From positions 1-49,683 of the forward strand of contig CACXDL010000030.1 in NCBI GenBank assembly GCA_902766395.1: DNA of 49,683 nt, given 5' to 3'. The position numbers and the translations under genes were made by a program. Below, in pieces: positions 1 to 8,420 of this stretch. Positions within the stretch are counted from its first letter, which is position 1. Each line of letters opens with the position of its first letter. Below the pieces are notes generated by a model. The model searched no databases. It saw only the letters and a program-made list of their open reading frames with translations, and was not told the origin of the DNA. Source of the stretch: an uncultured bacterium. Its GTDB lineage: Bacteria; Cyanobacteriota; Vampirovibrionia; Gastranaerophilales; Gastranaerophilaceae.

Positions 1-77
1 GACGGGGGGACTTGAACCCCCACAGCTCTCGCCACATGCACCTCAAGCATGCGTGTCTACCATTCCACCACATCGAC
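1..77 (-). tRNA. tRNA-Leu(GAG), 3' end cut by window edge
   Basis: Read on the minus strand, the sequence starts with acceptor strand GTCGATG at 77. It has a D-arm containing GGTAGA, an anticodon stem CATGC/GCATG with loop TTGAGGT (anticodon GAG), a variable arm of about 14 nt and a perfect T-arm GGGGG-TTCAAGT-CCCCC. The long variable arm and anticodon identify a class II leucine tRNA. The 3' acceptor strand begins (CGTC, one G-U pair) but its last bases lie outside the window. It probably shares a transcript with the structured element at 132-213. Confidence 0.93.
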
Positions 78-131
78 ATGGTATTTTGTTATTTTATTAT
101 TAAACTATTAAATTGTCACTTGTACAATACC

Positions 132-213
132 GTCGATGTGCCGGATGTTGTCTGAGACAACCCTCTCCTCGAACGATACTTAATCGTTCTCGTCGGCAGA
201 GTACCACATCAAC
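132..213 (-). ncRNA. Structured RNA element of unknown family upstream of tRNA-Leu
   Basis: On the minus strand an 82-nt segment folds as a closed three-way junction. A 9-bp outer stem pairs 213-205 with 140-132 and includes one G-U. A 7-bp hairpin at 189-171 has loop TAAGT, and a 6-bp hairpin at 161-147 has loop TCA. The G-U becomes a C-A mismatch on the plus strand, so the minus strand is the likely RNA. The outer stem resembles the acceptor stem of the adjacent tRNA-Leu, but there is no T-loop TTC and no GG D-loop, so it is not a normal tRNA. It could be a decayed tRNA or an independent small RNA; I do not recognise the family. Confidence 0.45.
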
Positions 214-227
214 ACGATTGCAAAAAT

Positions 228-233
228 ATTATA
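228..233 (-). promoter_or_regulatory. Extended -10 box for the structured RNA / tRNA-Leu transcript
   Basis: The minus strand carries TGATATAAT: a perfect TATAAT (233-228) with the TGn extension. It would place the transcription start near the G at 221, just before the structured element and tRNA-Leu. No good -35 box is visible. This supports a stable-RNA transcript separate from pflA, which ends at 251. Confidence 0.55.
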
Positions 234-250
234 TCACAAAATTTTAAAAT

Positions 251-985
251 TTACTTATGCTTCATTTCTTTTAAAATTATATCTCTAGCTTGTATTGCCT
301 GCTCTTTTGTTAACGGAGAAACCCCTTTTAATGGATATTCTATTCCCAGTTTTTCATATTTTGGAATTGCCATATTGTGATAAGGCAATACATCAAGCGC
401 TTTTATATTTTTTAATTCAGACAAAAATTTTCCCAATTCACGCAAATATTTTTCATTAAAAGTAATTTCAGGAACAACAACATGCCTTATCCAAACCGGA
501 ATATTATTATCAGATAAATATTTTGCAAACCCTAATATATTTTTGTTGGAATGACCTGTCAATTTTTTATGTTCCTCATCATCAATATGTTTTATATCTA
601 ATAAAACCAAATCCGTATATTTTAATAATTCAGAAATTTTGTGCAAATTTTCAGAATTATACATTACTCCGGAAGTATCTAAAGCCGTATGAACATTGCG
701 TTTTTTAGCTTCTTTAAATATTTCTGTTACAAATTCTATCTGCAATAACGGTTCTCCGCCGGTAACAGTTATACCGCCTTTGCAGAATTCTTTTACTCCC
801 TCATATTGAGAGAAAATTTCATCTACACTTATTTTCTTATTTTCAAAAACAGACCACGTATCAGGATTATGACAATACTGACACCTCATAGGACATCCCT
901 GCAAAAATATTACAAAACGAATCCCCGGACCGTCTACTGTTCCGCAGGATTCGATTGAATGTATATTTCCATATATTTCTGACAT
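251..985 (-). CDS. pflA: Pyruvate formate-lyase activating enzyme (radical SAM)
   Basis: A 244-residue radical SAM enzyme that would install the glycyl radical on pyruvate formate-lyase, using S-adenosylmethionine and a [4Fe-4S] cluster. The cluster motif CxxxCxxC is at C31, C35 and C38, in the context GCPMRCQYCHNPD. The glycine-rich SAM segment GGEPLL follows at about residue 77. The length matches the family (about 245). It starts 12 nt after the separate glycyl-radical subunit ends, so pflB, the radical subunit and pflA form one minus-strand operon. Its substrate here must be the small split-off subunit rather than a full-length PflB. Confidence 0.95.
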   Translation of the reverse strand: MSEIYGNIHSIESCGTVDGPGIRFVIFLQGCPMRCQYCHNPDTWSVFENKKISVDEIFSQYEGVKEFCKGGITVTGGEPLLQIEFVTEIFKEAKKRNVHTALDTSGVMYNSENLHKISELLKYTDLVLLDIKHIDDEEHKKLTGHSNKNILGFAKYLSDNNIPVWIRHVVVPEITFNEKYLRELGKFLSELKNIKALDVLPYHNMAIPKYEKLGIEYPLKGVSPLTKEQAIQARDIILKEMKHK

Positions 986-997
986 CTTACTTTTTAT

Positions 998-1393
998 CTA
1001 CACATGTGAATGAACATCAACTTTTTGTTCTGTTGAAGATTTTTTAGAAAATTCCGAAGGCATAGACATTCTGCTTGATGTTTCTTCTTTAGAATCAGAA
1101 AGAACAGAAGAAGAAACAGTTTCCTCAGAAACAGATTTAGATGAAGACATTGATGATCCCAATGATGAATGGAATGTTCTTGAAATAACATCATCTTGTT
1201 GTTCTTTAGTTAATTTATTAAAGTTGACTGCATAACCTGAAACACGAACCGTTAATTGCGGATATTTTTCAGGATGAGCCTGCGCATCAATTAATGTTTC
1301 TCTGTTGAATACATTGACATTCAAGTGATGTCCGCCTTTTTCAACGTAACCGTCTAATAAATTTATCAGGTTTTCTTCTTGCATACTTGTCAT
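998..1393 (-). CDS. Separate glycyl-radical subunit of pyruvate formate-lyase, with Ser-rich tail
   Basis: 131 residues. Residues 8-75 match the C-terminal glycyl-radical domain of pyruvate formate-lyase: GGHHLNVNV, then [17 protein letters not shown], then [15 protein letters not shown]. The radical glycine is G53. The preceding pflB ORF lacks exactly this domain, so the protein should complete the enzyme in trans, like the spare part GrcA/YfiD but here apparently the only copy. It has its own GAGGAG ribosome-binding site and starts 27 nt after pflB, which argues against a sequencing frameshift. Residues about 76-131 form a Ser/Glu/Lys-rich, low-complexity tail not found in PFL or GrcA. The function of the tail is unknown. 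Confidence 0.88.
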   Translation of the reverse strand: MTSMQEENLINLLDGYVEKGGHHLNVNVFNRETLIDAQAHPEKYPQLTVRVSGYAVNFNKLTKEQQDDVISRTFHSSLGSSMSSSKSVSEETVSSSVLSDSKEETSSRMSMPSEFSKKSSTEQKVDVHSHV

Positions 1394-1420
1394 AATTTTC
1401 TCCTCAATTTATATACTTTT

Positions 1421-3505
1421 TTAATTATTGCATACACCTTCACAGCATCCGCAATCAAATTCTACATTCAAATCACCCATAAACACTTCATCTTTACCTA
1501 AAGCATTCGGAATAATTGAGAATGTATTTGAAATACCATCCTGCGCATCGGCAAAAGGTAATTTCGCAACTGAAGCTAATGATGCAACAGCACCATTTTC
1601 ATCTCTGCCGTGCATTGGGTTTGCTCCAGGAGCCAAAGGAACTCCTTGTTTTCTGCCATCAGGAGTGTTGCCTGTTTTCTTACCGTAAACAACATTTGAT
1701 GTAATTGTCAAAATTGACATTGTTGGTATTGAATTTCTGTATGTATAATGCTTTCTGATTTTATTCATAAATGTATGAACTAAATCTACTGCAATTTGAT
1801 CAACTCTGTCATCATTGTTTCCATATTTAGGAAATTCACCTTCAATTTCATAATCAACAACAATTCCGTTTTCATCTCTTATGGTTTTAACTTTTGCATA
1901 TTTTATTGCAGAAAGTGAATCTGCGACAACTGATAAACCTGCAATACCTGTTGCAAAATATCGTTTGACATCACGGTCATGCAATGCCATTTGAGCTTTT
2001 TCATAGCAATATTTATCATGCATATAATGAATTACATTCAGTGTATTTACATACAAGCCTGCAAGCCATTCCATCATTTCGTCATATCTTTCCATAACTT
2101 CGTCATAATCTAAATATTCAGAAGTAATTGGGCGATATTTTGGACCGATTTGTTCTTTTAATCTTTCATCTACACCGCCATTTATTGCATACAGCAAGCA
2201 TTTTGCCAGATTTGCCCTTGCTCCGAAAAACTGCATTTCTTTACCTACAACCATTGAAGATACACAACATGCAATTGCATAATCATCTCCATGGATAACT
2301 CTCATCTGATCGTCATTTTCATACTGAATTGATGAGGTTGTTATTGAAATGTGTGCCGCATACTGTTTAAAATTATGAGGTAATCTCGTTGACCATAACA
2401 CTGTTAAATTAGGCTCAGGAGCGGTACCCAAATTTTCCAAAGTATGCAAATATCTAAACGAATTTTTAGTTACCAGTGTCCTTCCATCAACACCCATACC
2501 GCCAATAGATTCAGTTATCCATGTAGGATCTCCGGAGAATAACGCATTATATTCAGGAGTTCTGGCAAATTTAACCAATCTTAATTTCATTATAAAATGG
2601 TCAATCATTTCCTGAGCTTCTGATTCTGTAATTACCCCTTCTTTTAAATCTCTTTCGATATAAATATCTAAGAAAGTTGAAGTTCTTCCGATACTCATAG
2701 CAGCACCATTTTGTTCTTTAACAGCACTTAAGTATCCGAAATACAACCATTGAATTGCTTCTTTTGCATTTCTTGCAGGTTTTGTAATATCAAATCCATA
2801 AATTTTACCAAGTTCAGCCATTTCCCACAAAGCACGAATCTGTTCGGAAATTTCTTCTTTTAACTGAATTTTGTCAGGAGTCATTTCTCCATCTATTGAA
2901 TTAAATTGATCGAATTTATCATATACAAGCCGATCGATTCCATACAAGGCAACCCTTCTGTAATCGCCAATGATACGACCTCTGCCATATGCATCAGGCA
3001 ACCCTGTTAAAATTGCAGCATGTCTTGCTTTTCGCATTTCCGGAGTATATGCATCAAATACACCCTGGTTATGAGTTTTTCTGTACTTAGTAAAGATTTC
3101 ACTTATTTCGGGATCAACCTGATATCCATATGATTTACATGCACCTTCTGCCATTCTTATTCCGCCAAATGGCTGCATGGAGCGTTTTAAAGGTTTGTCT
3201 GTCTGCAAACCGACAATCTGTTCTAAATCTTTATCTATATAACCAGCGCCATGAGAAGTAATTGTAGATACTATTTTAGTATCCATATCAAGAACGCCGC
3301 CATTTTTTCGTTCTTTTTCAAATAAATCCAAACATTCACCCCACAACTTTTTAGTCGCTTCAGTGGGTTCGGTTAAAAAACTTGAATCTCCTTCATACGG
3401 GGTATAGTTTCTTTGTATAAAGTCTCTAACATTAATTTCTTTATTCCACTTGCCTGAAACAAATTCCGTTTCAGGGTAAATCTTCTTCCCTGCTACTGTT
3501 TCCAT
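1421..3505 (-). CDS. pflB: Pyruvate formate-lyase catalytic subunit lacking its glycyl-radical domain
   Basis: 694 residues. The protein would convert pyruvate and CoA to acetyl-CoA and formate in the cytoplasm. The active-site cysteine pair is present (C413-C414, in [11 protein letters not shown]), as are the usual N-terminal region and the conserved segment ending in [10 protein letters not shown]. The usual enzyme is about 750-760 residues; this one stops where the glycyl-radical domain should begin. It ends instead in a short tail with four cysteines (C685, C687, C688, C692). The missing domain is encoded by the next gene. The start is preceded by AAGGGGA with a rather long spacer of 13 nt. 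First gene of the pfl operon. Confidence 0.92.
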   Translation of the reverse strand: METVAGKKIYPETEFVSGKWNKEINVRDFIQRNYTPYEGDSSFLTEPTEATKKLWGECLDLFEKERKNGGVLDMDTKIVSTITSHGAGYIDKDLEQIVGLQTDKPLKRSMQPFGGIRMAEGACKSYGYQVDPEISEIFTKYRKTHNQGVFDAYTPEMRKARHAAILTGLPDAYGRGRIIGDYRRVALYGIDRLVYDKFDQFNSIDGEMTPDKIQLKEEISEQIRALWEMAELGKIYGFDITKPARNAKEAIQWLYFGYLSAVKEQNGAAMSIGRTSTFLDIYIERDLKEGVITESEAQEMIDHFIMKLRLVKFARTPEYNALFSGDPTWITESIGGMGVDGRTLVTKNSFRYLHTLENLGTAPEPNLTVLWSTRLPHNFKQYAAHISITTSSIQYENDDQMRVIHGDDYAIACCVSSMVVGKEMQFFGARANLAKCLLYAINGGVDERLKEQIGPKYRPITSEYLDYDEVMERYDEMMEWLAGLYVNTLNVIHYMHDKYCYEKAQMALHDRDVKRYFATGIAGLSVVADSLSAIKYAKVKTIRDENGIVVDYEIEGEFPKYGNNDDRVDQIAVDLVHTFMNKIRKHYTYRNSIPTMSILTITSNVVYGKKTGNTPDGRKQGVPLAPGANPMHGRDENGAVASLASVAKLPFADAQDGISNTFSIIPNALGKDEVFMGDLNVEFDCGCCEGVCNN

Positions 3506-3544
3506 GATTATTAAAATGTCCCCTTGTCTGATTATTATTTAGAT

Positions 3545-3568
3545 CTAAAAATTGTAATAAATTTTTAG
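3545..3568 (-). promoter_or_regulatory. Perfect 9-bp inverted repeat in the pflB leader
   Basis: CTAAAAATT (3545-3553), GTAATA, AATTTTTAG (3560-3568). It lies between the proposed promoter and the pflB start, so it would be a hairpin in the 5' leader or an operator downstream of the promoter. No factor can be assigned. Confidence 0.35.
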
Positions 3569-3592
3569 GTGATACATATCCATACTACCAGA

Positions 3593-3626
3593 ATTATCCA
3601 TGATTTTCACAATTTTTGCAAAATTG
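3593..3626 (-). promoter_or_regulatory. pflB promoter with a dyad over the -35 box
   Basis: On the minus strand, -35 TTGCAA (3621-3616) and -10 GATAAT (3598-3593) are 17 nt apart, predicting a start near 3586 and a leader of about 80 nt. The -35 lies in a 17-nt dyad, CAATTTT-TGC-AAAATTG (3610-3626), which could be an operator. The dyad does not match the usual FNR half-sites. Confidence 0.45.
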
Positions 3627-3643
3627 TTAAGAAAAAATAAGAT

Positions 3644-3673
3644 ATGGCGGAATGAAAATATTCATTTCGCCAT
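3644..3673 (-). terminator. Rho-independent terminator after the 3691-4227 gene
   Basis: 13-bp stem (3644-3656 with 3661-3673) and loop AATA. One pair is imperfect on the minus strand. Read on the minus strand the stem is followed by TCTTATTTTTTC. It follows the stop of the unknown minus-strand gene by about 17 nt and separates it from the pfl operon. Confidence 0.65.
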
Positions 3674-3690
3674 ACATATTCAGTTATTAA

Positions 3691-4227
3691 TTATTTTATT
3701 CCCAATTTTCCCAATACTGTATTTATAAGATTTGCGATACTGGCGGAGACATCATCTGCCACAATATCTCCTTTTTTATATTCTGCACTAACCCCTGAAA
3801 AGACGTTCCCAACTTCTTTTTCCCAATATTTTATATTAGGAAAAGAAAGAGTTGTACCTGGATAAAATCTAAATGATTTAACTATATCTTTACCTTCCTT
3901 ATTCTTCTCTGTATTAACAACAAAAGCATCCTCTATGCCTGAATTATCTATTTTAATCATCGTATTTATAGAAGCTTTATCTCCTGCCTTTATCTCATAA
4001 TAAGGTCTTTGAAATTGAGTTTCATGTGCCCTTGAATTTCCTAAAGAAATGTCTATATATTTAGCTCTTTGACGAGGAATTTCATTTAATGTTTCTACTA
4101 ATTTATTAATGGCCTTTCCTGCTTCATCACTAACTGTAACACCACCTAATTTCATCGCCTGAAAAGATATTTTTTTATCTGCAGGAGAACAATTATAATT
4201 ACTCATACTTACAGGTGCAATATTCAT
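3691..4227 (-). CDS. Unknown protein with N-terminal KKISFQA motif
   Basis: 178 residues from the ATG at 4227, chosen over the upstream in-frame ATG at 4257 because it has a strong AAAGGGGAT ribosome-binding site 4 nt away. I do not recognise a family. The N-terminus is short and Asn/Ser-rich and runs into KKISFQAMKLGG, a motif shared in form with several other unknown proteins of this window. The rest is soluble-looking with no signal peptide or membrane segment, and is predicted mixed alpha/beta. It is transcribed divergently from the secreted protein at 4336 and has its own terminator, so it is monocistronic. Confidence 0.7.
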   Translation of the reverse strand: MNIAPVSMSNYNCSPADKKISFQAMKLGGVTVSDEAGKAINKLVETLNEIPRQRAKYIDISLGNSRAHETQFQRPYYEIKAGDKASINTMIKIDNSGIEDAFVVNTEKNKEGKDIVKSFRFYPGTTLSFPNIKYWEKEVGNVFSGVSAEYKKGDIVADDVSASIANLINTVLGKLGIK

Positions 4228-4335
4228 TTTATCCCCTTTCTTTTTAGATATGAACATTTTTTATAAAACTGGTAAAAAAAATTTTTGCGCTTTTTTGAAT
4301 CTTTATAAAATACTAATTTATGATAATATAAAAGC

Positions 4336-4755
4336 ATGAAAAAAGTATTATTATATCTTGTGTTTATTTTTATATTTACAACAACTTATGCAAAAGCAGA
4401 TCAATTTGTACCTGAATTTGATAAAATGCAAATCTTAAAATGTGATATCAACGAAATTATATATAATCAGGATAACTCAGTAGTAACAAAAACAAGTTAT
4501 CACAGATTATTCAGATTAGATGACGAAAATAAAAAATTATATCTGCAAAAAGAACCCGTAGATACTTCTTATTATGAAAAAGATAAAATAATTTTCAAAA
4601 TTCAATCTATGACTGATGATTTTATTTCTTCTTCAGATATAGAAATAGACCGGAATACGAACGGGTATAAATCATATTTCACAATAGATTATGACAACAA
4701 TATGTATGGTTCACGATATGGTGAAGCTACAGGCACCTGCAACTTTGTAAACTGA
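4336..4755 (+). CDS. Small secreted protein of unknown function
   Basis: 139 residues with a clear signal peptide: MKK, a hydrophobic stretch of about 14, and probable cleavage after AKA (residue 21). The mature part is about 118 residues, acidic and rich in Tyr and Asp. Its two cysteines (C36 and C135) could form one disulfide. It is likely periplasmic or exported. No domain is recognised. It is divergent from the 3691-4227 gene and 67 nt upstream of the flavodiiron gene; nothing ties it functionally to either. Confidence 0.7.
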   Translation: MKKVLLYLVFIFIFTTTYAKADQFVPEFDKMQILKCDINEIIYNQDNSVVTKTSYHRLFRLDDENKKLYLQKEPVDTSYYEKDKIIFKIQSMTDDFISSSDIEIDRNTNGYKSYFTIDYDNNMYGSRYGEATGTCNFVN

Positions 4756-4822
4756 TGAATAATACATTTTTTTGATAACATTTTTGTGTTAGCATAGTTC
4801 TAAATATACTAAGGAGAGAAAA

Positions 4823-6025
4823 ATGCATAATGTAAAAAAACTCACAAAAGATTTATATTGGGTAGGGGCAAATGACAGAAGAATAGCCCTTTTTGAAGGA
4901 GTATATTCAGTTCCTTCAGGAGTTTCATATAATTCTTACTTATTAATGGATGACAAAACAGTTCTGCTAGATACGGTTGATAAAGCAGTAAACCACCAAT
5001 TTTTTGAAAACATCGCACATGTTTTAGGAAACAGAAATCTTGATTATTTAATAATTAATCACATGGAACCTGATCATTGCGCCGAAATCGGTTCACTGGT
5101 TGCAAAATATCCTGATATAAAAATTGTATGTAATGCCAAAATTCAACAGATGATAGGTCAATATTTTGAATTAAATATACCTGAAAATCAATGGCAAATA
5201 GTAAAAGAAGGAGACACTTTAGAAACCGGCAGCCATAAATTAACTTTTGTCATGGCACCAATGGTTCACTGGCCAGAAGTTATGGTAACATATGATTCAA
5301 CAGACAAATTATTATTCTCTGCTGATGCATTCGGAAGTTTTGGCGCTATAGACGGAAATATATTTGCTGATGAAGTTGATTTTGATCACAGATATATGGA
5401 CGAAGCAAGAAGATATTATACAAATATCGTTGGTAAATACGGACCGCAAGTTCAAATGTTACTTAAAAAAGCTGCAGGACTGGATATTCAAATGATTTGC
5501 CCTCTGCATGGTTATGTTTGGAGAAAAGACTTAGGTATATTTATAGATAAATACCAAAAATGGTCAACGTATGAACCTGAAATTAAATCCGTTTTAATTC
5601 CATATGCATCAGTATACGGAAACACTCAAAATGCTGCAGAGATTTTGGCAGGAAAACTTGCGCAGCTTGGAGTTAAAGACATCAAAATGTATGATACATC
5701 TGTTATCCACCCTTCATACATTGTAGCTGATGCTTTTAAATATTCACATATTGTCTTTGCTTCAACTACTTACAATATGGGAATTTTTGTTTCAATGGAA
5801 ACATTACTGCATGATTTGACAGCACACAATATCCAAAACAGAAAAATCGCTGTAATTGAAAACGGCTCATGGGCACCGGCAAGCGGAAACCTTATGACTG
5901 AAATCATTTCAAAATGGAAAAATACAGAAATTATCGGCAACAGAATAACATTAAAATCTTCCCTAAAACAAAATCAGGAAGAAGAACTTGAAGTTTTAGC
6001 AAAAGAAATAGCAGCAACAATTTAA
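4823..6025 (+). CDS. Flavodiiron protein (oxygen/NO reductase, FprA type)
   Basis: 400 residues, the usual length for a class A flavodiiron protein. The N-terminal metallo-beta-lactamase-like domain has the di-iron motif H80-x-E82-x-D84-H85 (NHMEPDH), further ligand candidates around H149 (MVHWPE) and D168, and H229 (PLHGYVW). The C-terminal flavodoxin domain begins near residue 253, with an FMN-binding loop YASVYGNTQ. The family reduces O2 to water, or NO to N2O, in anaerobes, taking electrons from rubredoxin or related carriers. A clean AAGGAG ribosome-binding site precedes the start. It is followed 19 nt later by a ferritin gene, giving an oxygen-defence operon. Confidence 0.93.
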   Translation: MHNVKKLTKDLYWVGANDRRIALFEGVYSVPSGVSYNSYLLMDDKTVLLDTVDKAVNHQFFENIAHVLGNRNLDYLIINHMEPDHCAEIGSLVAKYPDIKIVCNAKIQQMIGQYFELNIPENQWQIVKEGDTLETGSHKLTFVMAPMVHWPEVMVTYDSTDKLLFSADAFGSFGAIDGNIFADEVDFDHRYMDEARRYYTNIVGKYGPQVQMLLKKAAGLDIQMICPLHGYVWRKDLGIFIDKYQKWSTYEPEIKSVLIPYASVYGNTQNAAEILAGKLAQLGVKDIKMYDTSVIHPSYIVADAFKYSHIVFASTTYNMGIFVSMETLLHDLTAHNIQNRKIAVIENGSWAPASGNLMTEIISKWKNTEIIGNRITLKSSLKQNQEEELEVLAKEIAATI

Positions 6026-6044
6026 AATAAAGGAGAATAAAATT

Positions 6045-6557
6045 ATGGCAATTGACAAAAAGATGGAAGCAGCTTTTAACGATCAGATTAATAAAGAATA
6101 CTATTCCGAATATCTGTACAAAGCAATGAAAGCAAGATTTTCAGAAATGAATTTAAATGGTTTTGTAAATTGGTTCAATATACAAGAACAAGAAGAAAGA
6201 GCACATGCTGAAGGAATGTATGATTACGTTCTTGAACGCGGGGGACATATTGAACTTGGAGCAATTGATAAACCTGAAATCAAAGGTTCAACACCGCTAG
6301 AAATTTTTAAACAGGTATTAGAACATGAAGAATTTGTTACTTCGAGAATTAATGCTCTTGCTGATGTTGCAGATGAAGTAAAAGACAGAGCAGCTTTAAT
6401 CTTTTTAAATTGGTATATTAAAGAACAGGTTGAAGAAGAAGCAAGTGTTGGCGGAGTTCTTGCAACTTTAGAATTAATCGGAGATGATAAACAAGGTTTG
6501 TTAGCATTAGATAAAGAACTTGCTCAAAGAGTTTTTAACCCTCCTGTTATTGGTTAA
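6045..6557 (+). CDS. ftnA: Non-heme ferritin
   Basis: 170 residues forming a four-helix ferritin. Ferroxidase-type residues are visible in NKEYYSEYLY (helix A), QEQEERAHAEGM (helix B), LEHEEFVTSRI and WYIKEQVEEEA (helices C and D). The protein stores iron and consumes peroxide or O2 at the di-iron site. It is co-transcribed with the upstream flavodiiron gene (19-nt gap, own AAGGAG site) and followed by a strong terminator, so the two genes form a complete oxygen/iron stress operon. It lacks the C-terminal rubredoxin domain of rubrerythrin and matches ferritin better. Confidence 0.9.
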   Translation: MAIDKKMEAAFNDQINKEYYSEYLYKAMKARFSEMNLNGFVNWFNIQEQEERAHAEGMYDYVLERGGHIELGAIDKPEIKGSTPLEIFKQVLEHEEFVTSRINALADVADEVKDRAALIFLNWYIKEQVEEEASVGGVLATLELIGDDKQGLLALDKELAQRVFNPPVIG

Positions 6558-6575
6558 TATAAAAATATATTCAAC

Positions 6576-6605
6576 AAAAAATCCTGAAAGTTTTCAGGAT
6601 TTTTT
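6576..6605. terminator. Bidirectional terminator between ferritin and the 6605 gene
   Basis: A perfect inverted repeat, AAAAAATCCTGAAA / GT / TTTCAGGATTTTTT. It has A- and T-runs on both sides and sits between two convergent genes, so it can serve both strands. Confidence 0.85.
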
Positions 6606-8209
6606 TATGCCGTCTTTTGCAAATTATTTTTATTTTCTTGCTGTCTATATTGTTCAGTTCCAGGGAATGCATTCTGACCGGTTCTTATTTTTGTAATCAG
6701 ATATTGCAGTTTTGGAATAAATGTAGATAAAAATGCTGCAGAAATTACAAATCCTGTGCCCCAATTTATTGCATTCATCTTAAAGTTATGTTTAGATGCC
6801 TTAGCCAGTAAATCAGATGTTATTTCTTCAACACCTGCACTTTTTGCACGGTCAATAATAGACTGTACATAATTTATTAAATCTGCTTTCATTGCATCTA
6901 AATCACTTTGTGCAATATATTTATATTTATCCATAAATTTATTACCAAGAGAATTTTGATAGAAGGCCTTCAAAAATTCCGGATTATTGATATGTCCACC
7001 ATTAAATACAGCTTCCACCTGCGATTTTGTAATAACAGGTTCAAGAACTTTACTAACACTGCCATCTTCTTGAACATATTCATATATAAGCTTAGGTTGT
7101 AATTCTGACATTTTTTGCGCAAGTTCTTTTAATTTTTGAAGTTGAGACGGAGTATTATTACCGGCTTTATATAATGCACTGTAGAATGAATCAAGATTAG
7201 CTACTGAAGAATCTTTAAATAAATCTGAAACAGACCTTGGTACAGTTTTGGTTTCGCCAAGCATATCTTTTGCAAATTTATCGACAGAAACCTTGTTTGT
7301 TCCAACATAATTTTGCATATATTCAGTTGCAAATTTTGCAGAAGTAGGATCGAGTCTTGTTCCTATACCATTTTGCTCAAGTTTATTTAACCATCTGTTC
7401 ATATTTGGCATGTTGAACATATAGAAGTATACAGATGAAATATCTCTAAATCCAATTTCATATCTTTCATCATTATTTCTTGCAGAATATACGCGTCCGC
7501 TTGCTGTTCCCACATCAACAGATAATAATTTCCAATTTCTTTTATTTTCGAAATTATTTGCAAGGGTTAATAAGTCCATCCCGCCAAAAGAAATATCTTT
7601 ATTATTTTTATTATTATTAGCAAATTCTTCTATATTAGGAGCCTGCATAAAATTAACATTCGAGCCTGCCTGATTATCCGGCCTTTGAGCATCATTTTTA
7701 TGATAAGAACGAGTTATAGCCTGATTAATTTTTGGCAAAACAAAGCCAATAAACGCATTCGCAATCAAAACACTTGCTGCAACTTTTGCAAACTTAAATC
7801 TTGCCATCATTTTGCTTGTAATTTCTTGCGCATTTGTTTTCTTCTCTACTGCCAGGAATGTTTCTAGCGGTTTACGTACATCATCACTGGCAATATCAAC
7901 GGTTTTATTAGGAAGTTTTAATAATTTTTGACCAAGTTTTTCAAATACCCAGTTCAAACCGGTAACCCCACCTAACCAAAATACTGCACCTGAAAATTCT
8001 TCTGTTATTCTCTCCCTTGCCTCATCAAACCCACCTCTTTTATATGCCTGATAGGTCCTGCCTGCTTCAACACATGCTTCCAAAGCGATAACAGGCAAAA
8101 AGCCATCACTGGCCATAGCAGAAACTATTCTGCGGGGTTGAAATGCTCTTTTTATATTTTCAGCTGAAAATGTTTTATATGTTTTTACTTCTGGTATCTT
8201 TATAGACAT
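6605..8209 (-). CDS. Large unknown protein with two hydrophobic helices
   Basis: About 534 residues from the ATG at 8209 (MSIKIPEV); the ORF can extend 12 codons further to 8245, and neither start has a strong Shine-Dalgarno. No family is recognised. Hydrophobic segments lie near the N-terminal third (VAASVLIANAFIGFVLP) and near the C-terminus (GFVISAAFLSTFIP), each followed by basic residues. The middle is a soluble region of about 300 residues that contains DISFGGMD, resembling the SFxG motif seen at the N-termini of other unknowns here. It may be membrane anchored. It is divergent from another unknown membrane protein at 8421, and the two resemble each other in style. Confidence 0.7.
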   Translation of the reverse strand: MSIKIPEVKTYKTFSAENIKRAFQPRRIVSAMASDGFLPVIALEACVEAGRTYQAYKRGGFDEARERITEEFSGAVFWLGGVTGLNWVFEKLGQKLLKLPNKTVDIASDDVRKPLETFLAVEKKTNAQEITSKMMARFKFAKVAASVLIANAFIGFVLPKINQAITRSYHKNDAQRPDNQAGSNVNFMQAPNIEEFANNNKNNKDISFGGMDLLTLANNFENKRNWKLLSVDVGTASGRVYSARNNDERYEIGFRDISSVYFYMFNMPNMNRWLNKLEQNGIGTRLDPTSAKFATEYMQNYVGTNKVSVDKFAKDMLGETKTVPRSVSDLFKDSSVANLDSFYSALYKAGNNTPSQLQKLKELAQKMSELQPKLIYEYVQEDGSVSKVLEPVITKSQVEAVFNGGHINNPEFLKAFYQNSLGNKFMDKYKYIAQSDLDAMKADLINYVQSIIDRAKSAGVEEITSDLLAKASKHNFKMNAINWGTGFVISAAFLSTFIPKLQYLITKIRTGQNAFPGTEQYRQQENKNNLQKTA

Positions 8210-8420
8210 AAAATATATATTTCCATTATCTAAGATAACATGCATAATAATGGTAAATAAGTTTTTTTGCTCTAAAATGACATGTTTTTAATAATTTGTT
8301 ACACACAAAAACAATGATGTTTTCTATATGTAACAAAATTTTTACCTATATTATTTTTTATAGCAATATTTTCTTTGTTTGGTTTTTGCTATAATGTGAA
8401 GTGGCAGGAAAATAATAGTT

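Noticed and set aside
132-213. A functional tRNA-Leu(AAG)
   Set aside because: An anticodon-like loop TTAAGTA exists in a 5-bp stem and the outer stem fits, but there is no T-loop TTC motif, no GG in the D-loop and an uncommon anticodon for bacteria.
994-1194. Minus-strand ORF of 66 codons overlapping the PFL radical subunit
   Set aside because: Out-of-frame shadow of the radical-subunit gene. Its composition reflects the Ser-rich tail read in another frame.
1428-1704. Plus-strand ORFs antisense to the end of pflB
   Set aside because: They are antisense shadows of a strongly conserved coding region and have no ribosome-binding site.
6045-6557. Rubrerythrin as identity of the gene after the flavodiiron protein
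   Set aside because: No C-terminal rubredoxin CxxC pairs, and the helix motifs match ferritin better.
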